A stretch of 64,000 bases of DNA from Branchiostoma floridae (GCF_000003815.2 NC_049987.1:10424307-10488306); one strand, 5' to 3'; positions 10,901 to 25,900 are shown, counted from the first letter of the stretch. The notes: generated by a model from the letters alone, not told the origin. Numbers and translations: made by a program.

Positions 10901-13900
10901 TGGGAGGAGCGGATAAGCGAAGCCAACGAGCGGAAGAGGGCGAAGTATGCCGAACTGGTAGTACAAAGCCAGAGTAATGGGTGGAGAGCCCGGTGTGTAC
11001 CAGTGGAGGTTGGTTGCCGGGGTTTCGCAGGGCAGTCTTTGGCTTATGTGTTAAAACTCCTTGGAGTAAGAGGTTTCCGTCTTCGGAAATCCATCAGGGA
11101 TATTCTAGAGGCTGCGGAGAAAGCCTCACGTTGGTTGTGGTTCCGTAGGGGGGAACCGTGGAAGCCACACGGACACAGGTCGGGGAATGATCAACCTCGG
11201 CTGGGTCGCCCGGGCGAGGGTGTATGGTGATTAAAGACCCGAAACACCCAATGACCCCGGGTTCATCACAGATGATGTGTCCCTGTTCGCACTACCAGAG
11301 TGTATTCTAGAGATCAACCGGGAAATGAAAGACCCCTACTAGTGTCAAACACAGGACCTGTACTTGGCATTCTCGTTAAAAGGATGTCCCTAAATAAAGT
11401 CAGGACTCAGGTAGTCATTTTACAAGTTGGGTGATAAAATCAGTTTTAAACACCTTTCCCAATGGCAGAATATGTTTTGAAGATAGCTATAGATGCATGT
11501 CAATTGATCTCTTTATGTATTCCTTATAAGTTAAAACTTAACAGCTGCCTTACTGTTATGATTGTATCTATATGCAGCATGAGTAACCTCAGAATGAGTC
11601 ACTAGCAGCTGCGTCTGCAGTCAAGAATACATTCAATGGTGTAATCATTGGTCTTATTATATCACTCTTGGTCAACGTTGTATTGATATTGCTTGTAGTT
11701 GTACTCTTCAACAATTGGTTGTCTCTCTGCTGTCTAATTCCGTAACTGATAGAGAATTGATTCAAATGGCTTCTTCTTACAAAAACCAATGATGCAGTCA
11801 CAATATATAATTTTCTGTCGTCATAGTGAACAATACAATGCACTGTATTGCCCATTACTTGTACAGTGACTCTTCCAATACTAATCAAATTAATTCATTA
11901 CCCTGTCATCTCTCGGCATTGTATCTATTAAATTTTCATGTACACTTAATGCACCTATAGAGTATATGATGCTAATGAATATAGACAGGCCATTCCACAC
12001 CACATGTCTATTGATTGTAAGATGACAATTGCAACAGCAGCTATGCTAGTTACACTGTATATTCACCTTATAATGGTTCATAATGGTTAATGGGGCTCCT
12101 TTCCAAGACAATTTTATGGCAGTGTGGCATGTTGATACACCGTTAAGCAACATACAGTCTGGTCAGAACGTGGATGGGAGACCACCCAAGGATCACCGGA
12201 TGCTGTAGCCCGACCAAGAATTCACGAATTCGTCTACGGGAAGGGACGGGGGGTCCCATTTTTGAGGAGGTGCCTCAAGCACGTAATTCATCCTCATAAC
12301 TAAAAAAAATTGGGTACCTACTGGCTGCAAATAATACACCAGATGTATTAATGTTGCTAATTATTTGGTGTTACACACAACTTACACTGTGTTTTCACTT
12401 TTTTTATTTACAATATTGAGTGACATGGTTTGAATGATGTGTAAACGGTTAAAGATTCTTTGTTCTATGTTATGACTTTCACAGCCTGATGGCTTCCACT
12501 GTTGGACACTAGTCTCTACCAGACTCCGGATCGCTGGAAAAATCGTAGAAATGGAACAAATCAGAGGAGTAAGCCGGCCAGAGGAATATAACCGGCCAGG
12601 GAACAGCACGCGATCGTCGGAGTCTGTGGAATCCCGGTGTCTTGTTTGATGTCCACTAATCGCTATCCAATAGGTGCGAAGTGGCTAAATAACCCTTTTA
12701 TTGCTTTCCTACTCGCCCGTGACGGTCCAAGCGGGGCGAGCCTGTCACATGTGACCTTCCTCTAAAATTAATACTCGGCAGTTTACAGGCTTAAATTCCG
12801 AAAAAAAAGTACATGAATAGAAATAACAGACACGCCGGAGCGCGGTTCATGTTGTTCTGAATAATTAGTCAAAACTTTATTGACACGACGAGTACCGTAC
12901 GCTTGACGGACGCCGACTCTGGCCGGTCTGCGGCCAGCTAAAGGCCGAGGCTGCCAACACAACAACAACAGCCCACTGGATACTGCTGTCACGAAATGGA
13001 GATCTAGAAAAACATGCGAGTGGCGAGCGACAAGAGAAAACATAGCGATAACCACCACAGACTATGGTTCAGAAGTCAGGACCAAACTCGGCATTGAGGT
13101 TTAGCAGCGAAGAACTCGGGAGGACGTCAGCGAATCGGCCACGTGATCGATCAAGAAGGCGTCCCAGAAAGAAGTCACCCGCTTCGAAACGAAGGAGATC
13201 GCAAACTTCCCACACAAAAACATCGGCAGGCCCCAGAAACTTGGTGACCTCGATGCGGTGTTACCGGACTTTGTAAGAACCACACAGCGGCGCCATTTTC
13301 TTTGTTTTGTTTGTGCGCTCGGCTGGCGGGAGAAATCTGGCGGTTTGATTCCGAATTATTAATTATATATTTTTTTTACATAAGTACACGGGAGGGGGCC
13401 ATACTTCGACACCCGTTCTAAGTGGATGCGCATGGATTTTGTCAATGTACATTTTACAGTGAACTCATCAAAAACAAGTTAAGATCTTGTATACATCCAT
13501 ATAACTGTTCTTGAAGCTGTACAGATATATATTTCATTTGACAGTAGCTTTCCGCACTGTACTTTGACAGCGCACGAAACTTACGGCAGGTTTTCGGCTT
13601 GCGTCCTAGCAGAACGTTCCAACACAAAAAAGGGGTCCAAACTCCGACATAGTAACAACCAGACCATCGCCATGCATTTTTAAACAACTTATGCAAATAG
13701 AATAGCACTAAAAGTCTTCATTATAATTTTTTTTTACCAAATATGGGTCATATTTTGTATTACGCGACTTATTCAAATACGGTGTGTTAAAACGTTTACC
13801 TCTCACGGTGAGACCAACTTGCCGCAAAACGGCAGCGCATTGTTACGTTGGACTGTGATGGCATTTTCGCTTTTCGGCTTCCTTGATTGCCTTTTCATCC

Positions 13901-16900
13901 TGTCTTTTGGCAGCAGCAATGGCTACAGGATTTTTTAGTCGGTAGGGATCGATTTTTCTTGAATGTTTGTCGCTCGACGGACGGGTTGACTGAATTCAAC
14001 GTGTTGAGCATCGCTCGCCCGCCTTCGTGCGTGATAGTAAAATGGCGGGTCCCCGACTGCGTGAACATTGTGGCATCATTTTAGCTCCGTTTATCCAACC
14101 CAGTTAAAGGCAGAACAGAACACAGGTATTATTTTTCGGAAGGCTAATAAACATCATTTCTATGTGTGGTGGTATTTTTTCACATGTCGTATTTTGCGAA
14201 GAATAATTCAAGAGTTTCCCGGGCCATGGTCTCGATACATTCGCTCGTCAACTTGCACGGAAGGCGTCAAACTTGAGCAAGTTTTTCAATCGTTATCTGT
14301 GGGACTTGCTAACTTCGACACATATCCCGTCTTTGTAGTTATTTACAACAAGGTTTAGTCTACAGCTAGTGTACTTCTCATGTGCAGGCATCTATGCATT
14401 TCTCCGCAACAAGGATTTTTAAAACCTGTCGAAATTTGGACCCCTGTCGAAGTATGGCCCCCTCCCGTTAAAAAGCTCACTTACATATTACACTTTTGAC
14501 GCTATGAATTAGAATAATTCTAGCTAGAAATTTGTAGGTTTAAAACGCATTTTTTCGTAGTTGCTCTTTTTTTAACAATTTGTGTGACCAAGGAGGTTAA
14601 AGAAAGCCTTGGTGTGACGCCATTTCTGCTGCTGTTGTCTGCACGCTAAGATGTCGCTGGCATTTTCTGGAGATTTATGTAACCTCTTAGCAAAACGTGA
14701 ATATCGTAAGCATTCTGTAAATTGTATGGAGAAACTTTGAAAGTGTAGTGTGAAATAGTATTGATAAATACAATTGTGTAAATACGCAGCGAAGTTCAGC
14801 TCGTAACGAATTTGTTTGCGTATGATAACACGCCATGCTTTCATACCCATGCTTTGATACCCTTGCGTTTGTAAAAAAATTACAACAAATTTTCCGTATA
14901 AATAAATGTTTATTTCTTGAAGAACGACACACTTTTTATTCCTGTGTGAATTACTAGTGTTATGTGCGCATGTTTCGGTTACGAAATGGAGCATGATTGT
15001 GAACGTACTAGTATAAACATGACTTGACACCAGTAAACAGTGCCGCATCAAGAGGGAGGGGGGTGGATTCGCGTAATCAAAAAGTAGCCACGATGAAAAT
15101 TTAGTGGTCGTTAAAACCGCTAAATGGAAGTTATCGTTGTAAAATCAAGGATTGGGAACAGTTTGACGTTTGTACCGAAAAAGGCTTATAGAAATAGTCC
15201 GCGTTTGCCGGACGCTGAGAGACGCGCCCCACGGCGCGTTAATTGATATATGGCTTAAATAATCTGAACTCTGAAGCTGCTGTCTTTGTGCAGAAAATGA
15301 GCGGATTAGTTTTATGGCCTTTCATCAAACCGAAAGTCGACAGACTCCTGGGATCGCGAGCTGTTCCCTGGCCGGTTATATTCCTCTCTATTTGTTCCAT
15401 TTCTACGATTTTCCAGCGATCCGGAGTCTGGTAGAGACTAGTTGGACACCATGCATCAGATTTTGCTCAAATAGATAAACCATTGACTCTGAGTCTGACA
15501 AATTCTCATCTGTTGCACATTAGGGTATGGGAAGCAAGAGGAGACAACAACGTGCAATATAACATCAGTATCTGCAGCGAGCTGGCCCTCCCCGCCCCCT
15601 GCAATGGTAACTCTGTGTGCAGACTCCAGAACAACACCTCCTCAAACATAGGAAACTTCAACTCTACCTTACAGATCGATGAGGACAGACATGGGGGTGG
15701 ATTTAGGATGGAGCTGTTCTCTGATGAGGACTGTCCTGGGTACCCTGGGCACAAGATTGGAACCAGTATCAACATCCAATGTGGTAGGACTTTGGTGGGT
15801 GTCAACTTTCAAAATGTTTGGTCAGTTTTTAGATTCTTTGGGCTTAAGAGGTTTAATAAAGGAAGTACTTCACTCATTACCAACATTCACATTTTTGTTG
15901 ACTGATGATAAGGTACAAGCAGAAAAAGACTGAACATCAAATGTCTGTTGGCAGATGATTCTGGAATTTGTTAAAGACAATCTAGCTGTGCAGCCCTAGT
16001 TCACATCATTTGTAAAAAACTGTCAGAATTTCCAGTTATGCAGAATTGCAAATACACACACATATATAAATAACTTGTAATGTTGTATATAGAATGTAAA
16101 TCCTCTAGCTCTTACTTTATCTACATGGTTTCAGGTTTCTTTTCCTTCCCGTATATAATTATTTTGACAATCTATATTTTCCCAGGGCTTCCCTGAGTTT
16201 GTGGAGGCCAAACCCTGCACCACGTATTTTGACTGGGACAGTACGGTAGCCTGTACGTCCGTACAACACCCGGCGCAGAAGGAAGTGAAATGTTACGTGT
16301 ACGATACAGATGGGAAGAAGAGGGACCTGACATCACTGATCAAACAGAGCGGTGGGTACCTAGTGGACTCAGCTGGGGAGAGGGACTTCTACATCAACGT
16401 GTGTCGGGACATCACTCCAGGTCAGTTCTCATACTGTTTTAAAGTGAATTCAAAGTGAATCCACCTGGAACCAGACAGTATAACTCATTGAAGAGCTAGT
16501 CTTCCACTTGTTGTGACAGAGAAGACAGACACTTTATACTTACAGGTTCATTGTACCAGGGAAATTTCCTTAGTTCTTCTAGACAAGCACAATGATCAGC
16601 ATACCAATTTTAGCTTAACCGTTAACGTCCCTTTCTTGGGATTGCAACCCTTCCCATTAGCATGATTGTTCGGTGAGTAACACAGCCGTGATTCAAACTC
16701 ACAGCTTCTTGGTCCAGGCACAGGGTGGCTATCCACTGGTCTGTGCACCCTACCTGCATGAAGATTGAAGATTCTGGTGCCATACTGTATAACATACGTC
16801 ATCTAATCTTGATTCTATATCATGTAAGCTATTTTAACCATGAGATATACTTTATCTTCCTTCAGAAACAGGTGGTCCTACCTCATCCTGCCCTCCTGGG

Positions 16901-19900
16901 ACAGCAGGCTGCCGTGTGATTGGTGGAGAGGCTGTGGACATGGGTCGTCCCACTACAGACCTACAGATGGGGGAGGATGGCAAGCTGTTCCTGCACTATA
17001 ATGGCACAGACGGGGACGCCCCTTCAGGATGTAACGGGGTCAAACCGACTGTCCACATCACGTTTGTCTGTCCGAATGGTGATGGAAGGGGTGGGGTGAG
17101 TACACAACAGTTTGACATTTCATTTCTTATGTTATGTTATTTCGGTGATATTGTCGTTTTGTACATTTATGAAGGTTGGAAATTAGGTAAGCAATATCCA
17201 AAGAAAAATCGATCTCCATAAATTAATCCCCAATATGCAACGTTTCAAGCGACATAACTCTTCTTCAGCATCATTAGGAACTGGAACATTACGTCAATAT
17301 ATGAATTTCTTGTCTTTCTGTTGTTCACAATCATATATGTAATACTATATATTATTTATTATTTGGTTTTGAACTTAGAGGCACACCTTTCATTTGAAAA
17401 ATGTACATTCTTGGCTTACAGTATCATGTGAAAGTTATTTTACAGTGTAGTGGTTTTGCACATAGAAGATTTAATTCCAAGAAATCATTGAATCAAAAAG
17501 TGTTTTCCCAGAGTAAGGACCCGCTCCTGACCCTGGACACAGACTGTCAGTACCAGGTGGAGTGGTGGACGGAGTTCGCCTGCCCTGCAGAGTACCTCAC
17601 CACGACAACCTGCAGCTTCAGTAAACAGCAACACGACATCGACATCGATCTGTCTCCGCTACGTGTAGAAGAAGGTAGGGTTGTTGTACTTGCAGATTAT
17701 TACTGTTACAAAAATGTTTAGTATCCAAAATATTTGATACTACTACTGAAAAGATAAGCATTTTGCAACACAAAGCTGGGTAGAAACTGAAGGGAAAACT
17801 TGACCCAAACTTCTGTTGCTCTACAGTCATGTACAATGAATTGGTGCTCACAAGGCTTCCATCGTGTTTTCAATAGCAGTTTTGTGTTAATTTTTTTATG
17901 ATATACAATTTTGCACAAGGATAGTATGAGTATCAGCAAAAAAGAGTAGGAGGCTACTTGTATATTTGTTTGAAGCTGTTTATATTTATTACACAGTTTT
18001 TTGCTTGATGGTTAGTAAAACATGCATGGTCCTTTCGCTTCACACAGGAACAAATCCCTGGCCGTACAAGGTTACTACCACTGGTGACGATGGGAAGGCA
18101 TATGACTATTGGCTGAATGTTTGCGGGGCTGTGGGCATATCGTGTGGAGACAATGACAATGACGGAACTAAAACTGGTGTGTGTCAAACATCAGCAGATA
18201 CTGCTCATATTGCTGGAAAAGTACTAGGCCACACTCTGAGGTTTGTGTCTAGTTCACATGTCTTTCAACATTTTCCTGTTTTCTTGATTGCATCACTGTA
18301 TTTGCATAATTGATATGATATAAATACATATTGAAAAGTTATGTAAAAAAAAACTAGTCAGGTGGTCTAAGACCAAACATCTACCGGTAAATGCTAAATT
18401 TGATAAGGAAAATGCTACATGACTTTGTGTAGTATTGATTCTCATTTGATTTTGGGAAAGAACAGATTGGCAGCTAGGGAAAACAAGACACACCTTGTTT
18501 GTTTGTGCCTTTATTTCAACTCGAAAAAATACTCCATCGGCCTTTTCAGTCAGTGCATCATAATGCAAGCCCTCTTACTGAGATTTCTTTCTTTGATATA
18601 CACTGTTCCAAGAAAAACTCTGAGCTCAAGTTGTGCATTTGCCAAATGTGAATTTCAGGTATAGTGACGGAGAACTGACCCTGACATACAAAGGTGGTGA
18701 AGTGTGCAGACACAACGGCTTCAACAGGACCTCCGTTATCACATTCAGGTGTAACAAGACTGCAGGTGAGATGAAAGTCAAATTTTCAGAAGACCTCCTG
18801 TTATTCTGCGGAAATTTCATGTTTGTCAAATGTTTTTTTTTTCAAAAACATTCAAGGTTGTTATAGAATGTTAAAAGGAAGACTACTGGGGATTTCTTCT
18901 CCAGTTTGTCAGATAAATTTGTAATACTAGGATAGTAACAATTGAAAAAAAGCTTGAAAAGACATCTTTATCATCTTACCATGTTTACAATTATGTTTAT
19001 GAGCAGTTATTGTTTTGTATTTTTTTCATCAATGCACAACTACTGGATTTGTATTGAACACAAAAAATATGTCACTGGTTGATAAATTGTTGTCAATTTG
19101 TAGTTTCAACCTTTTATTCACAAAGACCAATGAACATAATCAAGCTATGTAAAGTGTACACAATGATGTCAAAATGCTCTTTCCTATTTGCAGGTAATGA
19201 TGGAAAAGGCCGACCAGTGTTTAACAGTGAGGAGGACTGCTCCTACTTCTTTGACTGGGACACCAGCTACGCCTGTCTGCAGCACGAGGAGGGGCGGTCC
19301 TGCCGAGTCAGCTCTCCCGATGGGAAGAAACGCTACGACCTGTCCACCCTGGTACAGGAGGGTCCGCTGAACTGGGAGGCGCTGGACGGGAGACACGAGC
19401 ATGGCGGAGGAGACAATGACGAACGGTTCTTTATGAACGTGTGTGGGGAGGTGATCACGCTGGAACAGGCTGCAGACTGTCCACAGGGAGCTGCTGCATG
19501 TGCTATCAGTAAGTGTAATGAAAAATTAACCTCTGCCCTGCTGAGTTAGCATCAAGTAATGGATTGCAGGGTTAACCCTTTACTTACATTGTACATTGTC
19601 ATCTTTTCAAGAAAATGTAATTAGTTCTCAGCTATAAGTTTAACACCCTTCTTGCTAGAGTATCTGTTTTGCACCAAGTCTGTATCGATCACAAAATTAG
19701 GCAGCAAGGAGAAGGTTATATGCTTAGTATCAATAAATAACAGCCATTTTGGAGTTTTACAAAACACCTCTTTGGATACCATGTTTGTCACTGTACCAAG
19801 AACTGACTATAAACTGTTTTGCCATGTACAGGCGATTAGTAATTGAAATTTCTGAGAAAGTTGGATACAATGGCCAGCTGGCTTCAACACTAGGGCAGTT

Positions 19901-22900
19901 TGTATAATTGTATTCCAACTGAATGTTGCTTTGTCATATACAGGCGATACTGGGGGAGGTGCCACAAACATAGGAAGATACCAGACAGACCCCGTACTGG
20001 AGGGTAACCACATCAAACTGACGTACACAGACGGGGACTCCTGTCACGACAGTCTCACCTGGTCTACTGTCATACGGCTGGTGTGCAGTCCTGGTAGGTC
20101 TTTCATCTTCTGTCAATGTAGATTTTATAGGACTGTTGCTTTTTAATAGTTCAGATATTCCATGATTTTAAGATATGGAATGCCGGACCTTTACCTTTCA
20201 AAAGTCAAAATTTTAAAGCCTCCATTTTGACAATTTCTTGCCAGCTTTACAATTAAGTTTTACACAATGTCATGAGATAGCACTAGGTACTGTAATACAC
20301 AATGTCAGGTAGAAGGGACATATTATAGGCAGGCTATTCTCAATAATGCCTTTTCCATGGGGTGAAAAACAGCAATTTTATCCATCAATTTTGGGGTAGA
20401 ATTGTGTCTTTGGTGGGAACAATCATCAAATTAGACCTACTCTTAGTAGAAGCCCCTCTAATGGAATAATTTATTTTCGAAACTATACCTCCGCTTCCCT
20501 TCAATACCACCTTAAAGCATGTTTGTACAAACTAATAGATACATGTGTCTTGATTTTTTCATTTGTGGCTGTCCCACACAGGTGACCTTGAGAGTGCACC
20601 TGTACTTCTGCGAAGGTCGGATGAGAAGTGCCTGTATGAGTTTGAGTGGCACACAGCTGCAGCATGCCCACTGGGCCGCAAGAGTGGCTACGACTGCAGA
20701 GTCTTTGATGATGATGCAGGTATGAATGTACTCTGCCTAGTTAAGTTTTCAGTGTACATGGACCTATGATGAACTTTCTTACTTTTGACTTCTAAAATGA
20801 TGTCATAAGTAGACCAATTTGAAGTACTGAGGTTCATTTTAGCACCAATAGGTATAATATTTTTTTTATGTTTGACTTTTGCTGAAACCGATCCTTCCTC
20901 TCTATGCAAATGACAGTCAAACTCATACAAGTGTCACTGAACATCTTTTCGTAAGGACCACCTAGCCAATGTGACCCTTTTTGGTGTTCCTTTATGATGA
21001 CTTTTTTCCATTGACATAAGCATGAAGAATCCTGACTGTAGTGACTACTGTCCACAAACATTTGTGCAATGTTGACAGACCAAATTGCATCAGGCCCCTA
21101 TAATCATATGCAGTTTTGACTTCTGTATCAAATGAATTTTGATTCTGGCATGTGCATTACAAAATGCTGTTGCTGCTTTTTATAATTTTATGTCCTGTTC
21201 AATCAATATTGACCAGATTTGCTGATTCTAAATTACAAACTTTAAGGAAACTCCTATTTGTTTAACACGATTAAATGTTTAAGAACTAGTTACTATAGTA
21301 TGTGATATTTTTCCTATCAGGTATCAAGTGACTTTAAATGCATTGAGCACCAATGAGACTATTTCACATGATGTATCAAATTGCACGCAGGGTTCTCGTT
21401 TGACTTGACTCCACTGTCCAGAGCTGGTACTACAGCAGACAGCTTCTACAACGTGACAAACGGGAAATATGACTACCTGATAAATGTGTGTGGTGACATC
21501 AATGGGACACAGAGCTGTGAGGACAGAAATGCCAAGGCTGGAGCATGCCAAGTGGACAGAAGGTTGGGACAAAATTTGGAATTTGGATATGATTCAGTAA
21601 TTATAGTAAAACGTCTGAAGTAAAATAATTCAGTTTCACACGAAACATTCTAAGAGAAATAGTGAAAATAAAGGAAGACTTGCCTATTGATTTTCTCAGT
21701 GATTGTTGAGTAATAGTTGCAGAATTGTAGAATGGACCTATGATGAATATTATTACTTTTGACTTCAAGAATGATGTCATAAGTATCTACCAATTTGAAG
21801 TACTGAGGTCCATCACAGCATGTAACTGACAAACACTGGAAATGCACCTACCATACAATACATACATACCCTGCATTGGTTTAAACTACAACCTGATCTT
21901 GTAGTCAGAGATAGAGCAACAATTTGAAATACAATGTAGGTTGGTATGGGAAAACTGTATCTCTTTCTTTCCAGCAACAACAATGCCAAAAGTCTTGGTG
22001 TGTTCAACTCCCACCTGAACTACTACGATGGGCTGATTAACCTCACGTATACCGGAGGGGACCCCTACCATGACAAAGTGAACCGTTCCACACACATAGC
22101 TTTCCTGTGCGACCCCAAAGCCGGCCCAGGCCAGCCTAGGTTTCTTGCAGAAGACAACCATTTCTACTACTTCAAGTGGTACACAAAGTACGCCTGTCCT
22201 GAACAGCCGATAGAATGTGTGGTGACAGACCCAAATACACACACACAGTATGATCTTTCAAGGTAAGCATAAGCTACATATTGAACAATGCTCAGTCTTG
22301 TAGTTACATTTTGTAATGAAAAATTTAAGTTTTAAATGTCAATCTTGTTATAGTTTATAGCCGTAGTTCAAAGTCTGCCATTTAATTATGTTGAAGTTAA
22401 ATATTTTGTACTTTTGCAAGAGATTTGCATTTTGTACCTGTGTTTTAAAGGTAGACAGAGGCATCATGTCTTAAATCCAGTAAAGGCCCCGGCCGTAAGA
22501 CAGTCCCTTGTGAAAATCCATTTGTTAATGGTTTAGTGCCTCTAAGTGATACCCCTACATACGATGACCCCCAGAATAACTAAATGCAACCTGTTTTGCT
22601 GTGCCTTTTCCTCAAGAAGCATGTACTCTTTCCACTGTTCCTCTTTTGTCTAATGTGATGTTGTTTGGCTTCTCGTAGCCTTGCCAAGTCAGAGGATGAT
22701 AATGGGGAGAACTGGTCCTATCTGGATGACTCGGACCCTAACAACAAGAAGAAGTATTACATCAACGTGTGCAGACCCATCAACCCTGTTACAGGCTGTG
22801 ACACCTATGCCGCTGTGTGCCAGACCAGTTTTGCCACTGGAGAGGTAATTTTCAGTTTTTTACTTTGGAATATCAATGGAATGCCCCTTGAGATTAACCT

Positions 22901-25900
22901 TATACAGTATTGTTTACTCCAACATAACACTTTGCTTTGTAAGGGTGAAATATGCCAAAATTGATTAGAAATTAGAGTACCTAATTTGAAATGTTACATC
23001 ATCATCATCATCATCGGTCGACGTGATCAAATGTAGACATGTTCGCACATGTCTACACACGACGGGGTTATACCGCCCCTTACGGGGTGACATACCCTTT
23101 CGTAGGCTAATTACAAGACGGGGATGCGCCAGGTCTCCCGTCCGGGTGAATGATGTAATTCACCATGTGGCTGATACGAGACAGAGGTTCGCCAGGCCTC
23201 CATCCGGGTGATTTGAAGTGAATCACCAACTCCCGACAGAAGGATTTGCACCAACGCACACCGCACCATCGCACGTGTGGGGGTTCTTTAACGTGCATGG
23301 GGTATGGCTCTCCCCATACACGGGACCTCCATTTAACGTCCTATCCGAGGGACGACTCATTTTTCACTTGAGTAAAGTGAGGAATGTCGTGTAAAGTGCC
23401 TTTCCCAAGGGCACAAGACCGGCAACACGGTAGGCGGATTCGAACCGGCGACCTCTCGATCACGGGCCGAATACAATACCACTGTGCTACGCGGCCCCAC
23501 TAAAATGTTACAGTATCACAAGTTGTGAGTTCAGATTCCAGCTCTGGTTGTCTTACTAGTAATCATAGCAGGATGTTCATCTATAATTTACTCGCTTCAT
23601 TTATAAAGATGAGAAAAATCTTTAGCTTTGAAGGTATGCCATTTGCTTGGCTGACCACAAGCTGCATGTATTCTAAGCTTTAAACTGGTAATCAAGTCAG
23701 AATGAATGCATTTTGCATAACATATTGACATGTCACTGCAAAAGATTAGTATTTAAAATGACTGAATGTTGTCTTGACCAACACAGGAAGCAGTGACCCT
23801 CCCCAACATGGGTATGGCAGAATCCCGACCCACTATTGAGGGCCAGGCGGGCCATCTCCTACTGACCTACAGTAACGGTGGGCCCTGTACGGGGCCAGAC
23901 GGGGTGGCCAGGACCTACACCACCAAGATCCACCTCATCTGTCAGAGGGGCAGTCTGGTAGGGCAAATATCTACTGTCACTCTCTTTTACCTCTAGTGTT
24001 ACATTGTCAAGTAGATACTGTGTTGAAGCTTTTCATGTCTATCAAACATTTTAAGTGATTTGTTGATAATGAATGTCACTGGTGTAGGAAGACATGCTGC
24101 TAAACGTAGGATAGCACACGAAATTTCAGGCCCCATAAAGAAATCTAAAATGATGAGTGTAAACTAAGTCAGATGGAATCATTTATTGAAAAACATACTT
24201 CAAGTTTAGTTCCTCCCTTTGCTACTGTACACATCTGCAACAAGATTTTATTAAATCTTTGTGAAAAACAATGGACCAAGTGATGTCCGGTGAAAAACAC
24301 GATTTGAACTACCTTCATGCCAATTCCTAATTTAGGTTATGATGGGACCTCATTCTTTTCAGTCACTCATATCCTCCCTCTTGTCGTGTCACAGATAAAA
24401 TATCTGCAGTGTATAAAACTTGTTCAGCTGCCTGAGTAACTTTTTTATTATTGTATCTTATCACCTAAGATATCTAGCTTTCATCAACAAATGAAATTAA
24501 AAGTTTTTTTCTTTCTCCAGTCGAGCAGCCCGCGGTTCCTGGAGCAGATGGGTTGTGAGTATGTGTTCACCTGGGAGACTGAGGCAGCCTGTGGGATTAA
24601 GGTGGAGAAACAGGAGGACTGTACCATCCCCGACCCTAACTCTGGCTACATCTTCAACCTACAGCCCCTCACCAGGGGCGACAGGACGGAGAAGAAGTAC
24701 TACGATGTCACCAGTAGTGATGGTCAGGCCTTTAGGGTAGGAGATGTTCTCAAAATCATGTCTCAAATTACCAGTGGTTTAGTTTATGTTGCATGTACAA
24801 AATATGGATTTATGTAGTTTTTCCTCTCTAGACCTACTTTATGAGAATTAAAGTGGCTTTGGGAGCAAGAGAAATACTAACAGCGAGGAAAAGTTTTTCT
24901 AAAAAGAAGGAATGAAAAGAGTTTAGCATATTTTCTTCACATTGGAACTATCTTACAATAGGTTATTATATCAGATTGTCCCTCGACGCTGTCACGTGGT
25001 GAACACTGCGTGGATTCTCGCTTCCACGCCCATCCTGAAGCTCATTTGTAGTCACCTGAAAGAAGAAGCCCCTCCCCTTTCGGTGACGTGTGCACTCTCG
25101 GCTTGCATAATCCTCAGTTATAATTTTTGCTTCGTACTAGTAAGACCTATTCCGTATAGCTCTGTCACATTTAGTGACCGTAGTTCGAGTTAACATAAGT
25201 CTGAGTGGTCACGCAAAAGAAAGTGACCCTCATTAGTCGCGCTCTCGGCAAGTTCAAGAGGACAAGAAACGCGAGCGTAAGAGGAAAACGTCGCGTGAAG
25301 ATAGGGCAAGTACTGCCCCGCCTGCTCCGCCATGCTGGAACGTGTCCGTGCTTGTGTACAACCACGTGCTTCGCCGCCGTCCCCCCTGTCAAAAGTCTGG
25401 GGGAGTGTATGCGCCGTATGGCCGGTCTCCCGACAGCACAGGGGAGTTCTACGCTCCATGGCGGCGAGTCTACTCCTCGGGAGTCTGAGCAGGAGCATTT
25501 GTCCCGGCAGGAGCAGGAAGATTTTCCGGAAAATTTAGCGGAGTTGCGTGCCACTTTGGGTGTCATCACCACACAAGAAGATCAGAACGCACTCCGTGTG
25601 GCCTTCAGCATGATGTCGGAAGAATTCCTGGGAGTTCAGGAAGTTCTCGGCGGCTCCTTTGCGGCTTCCGTAGGCGCAAAGAGGCATTCAACGTATCCTT
25701 AGGGATGGTTCTGGCAGGAAGACAAGACTGGAAGGTCGACACATGGTCTCCCTTTCCCGGTGCATCGAGTGTTATACACCGGCAATGTTCGTGTGTGTTA
25801 ACAGTAGATGCACAGGGGCACATCGAGAGACATAAGTTTTGCACGGGCGCTGTTCCGCGAGTCGGTTACAGGACAGTCCTAGTTGCAAATGTGCCCCCAT

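Noticed and set aside
9206-11230. A host gene encoded by the 2-kb open frame in intron 1
   Set aside because: It has RT motifs A, B and C, a zinc knuckle and an endonuclease-like end, and starts abruptly at motif A, so it is a truncated retrotransposon.
12142-12210. A functional 5S rRNA gene
   Set aside because: Only the 3' half is present, with several substitutions.
23400-23502. A functional tRNA gene
   Set aside because: The A and B boxes belong to a SINE head: no acceptor-stem pairing is evident and a long body with tail and target duplication follows.
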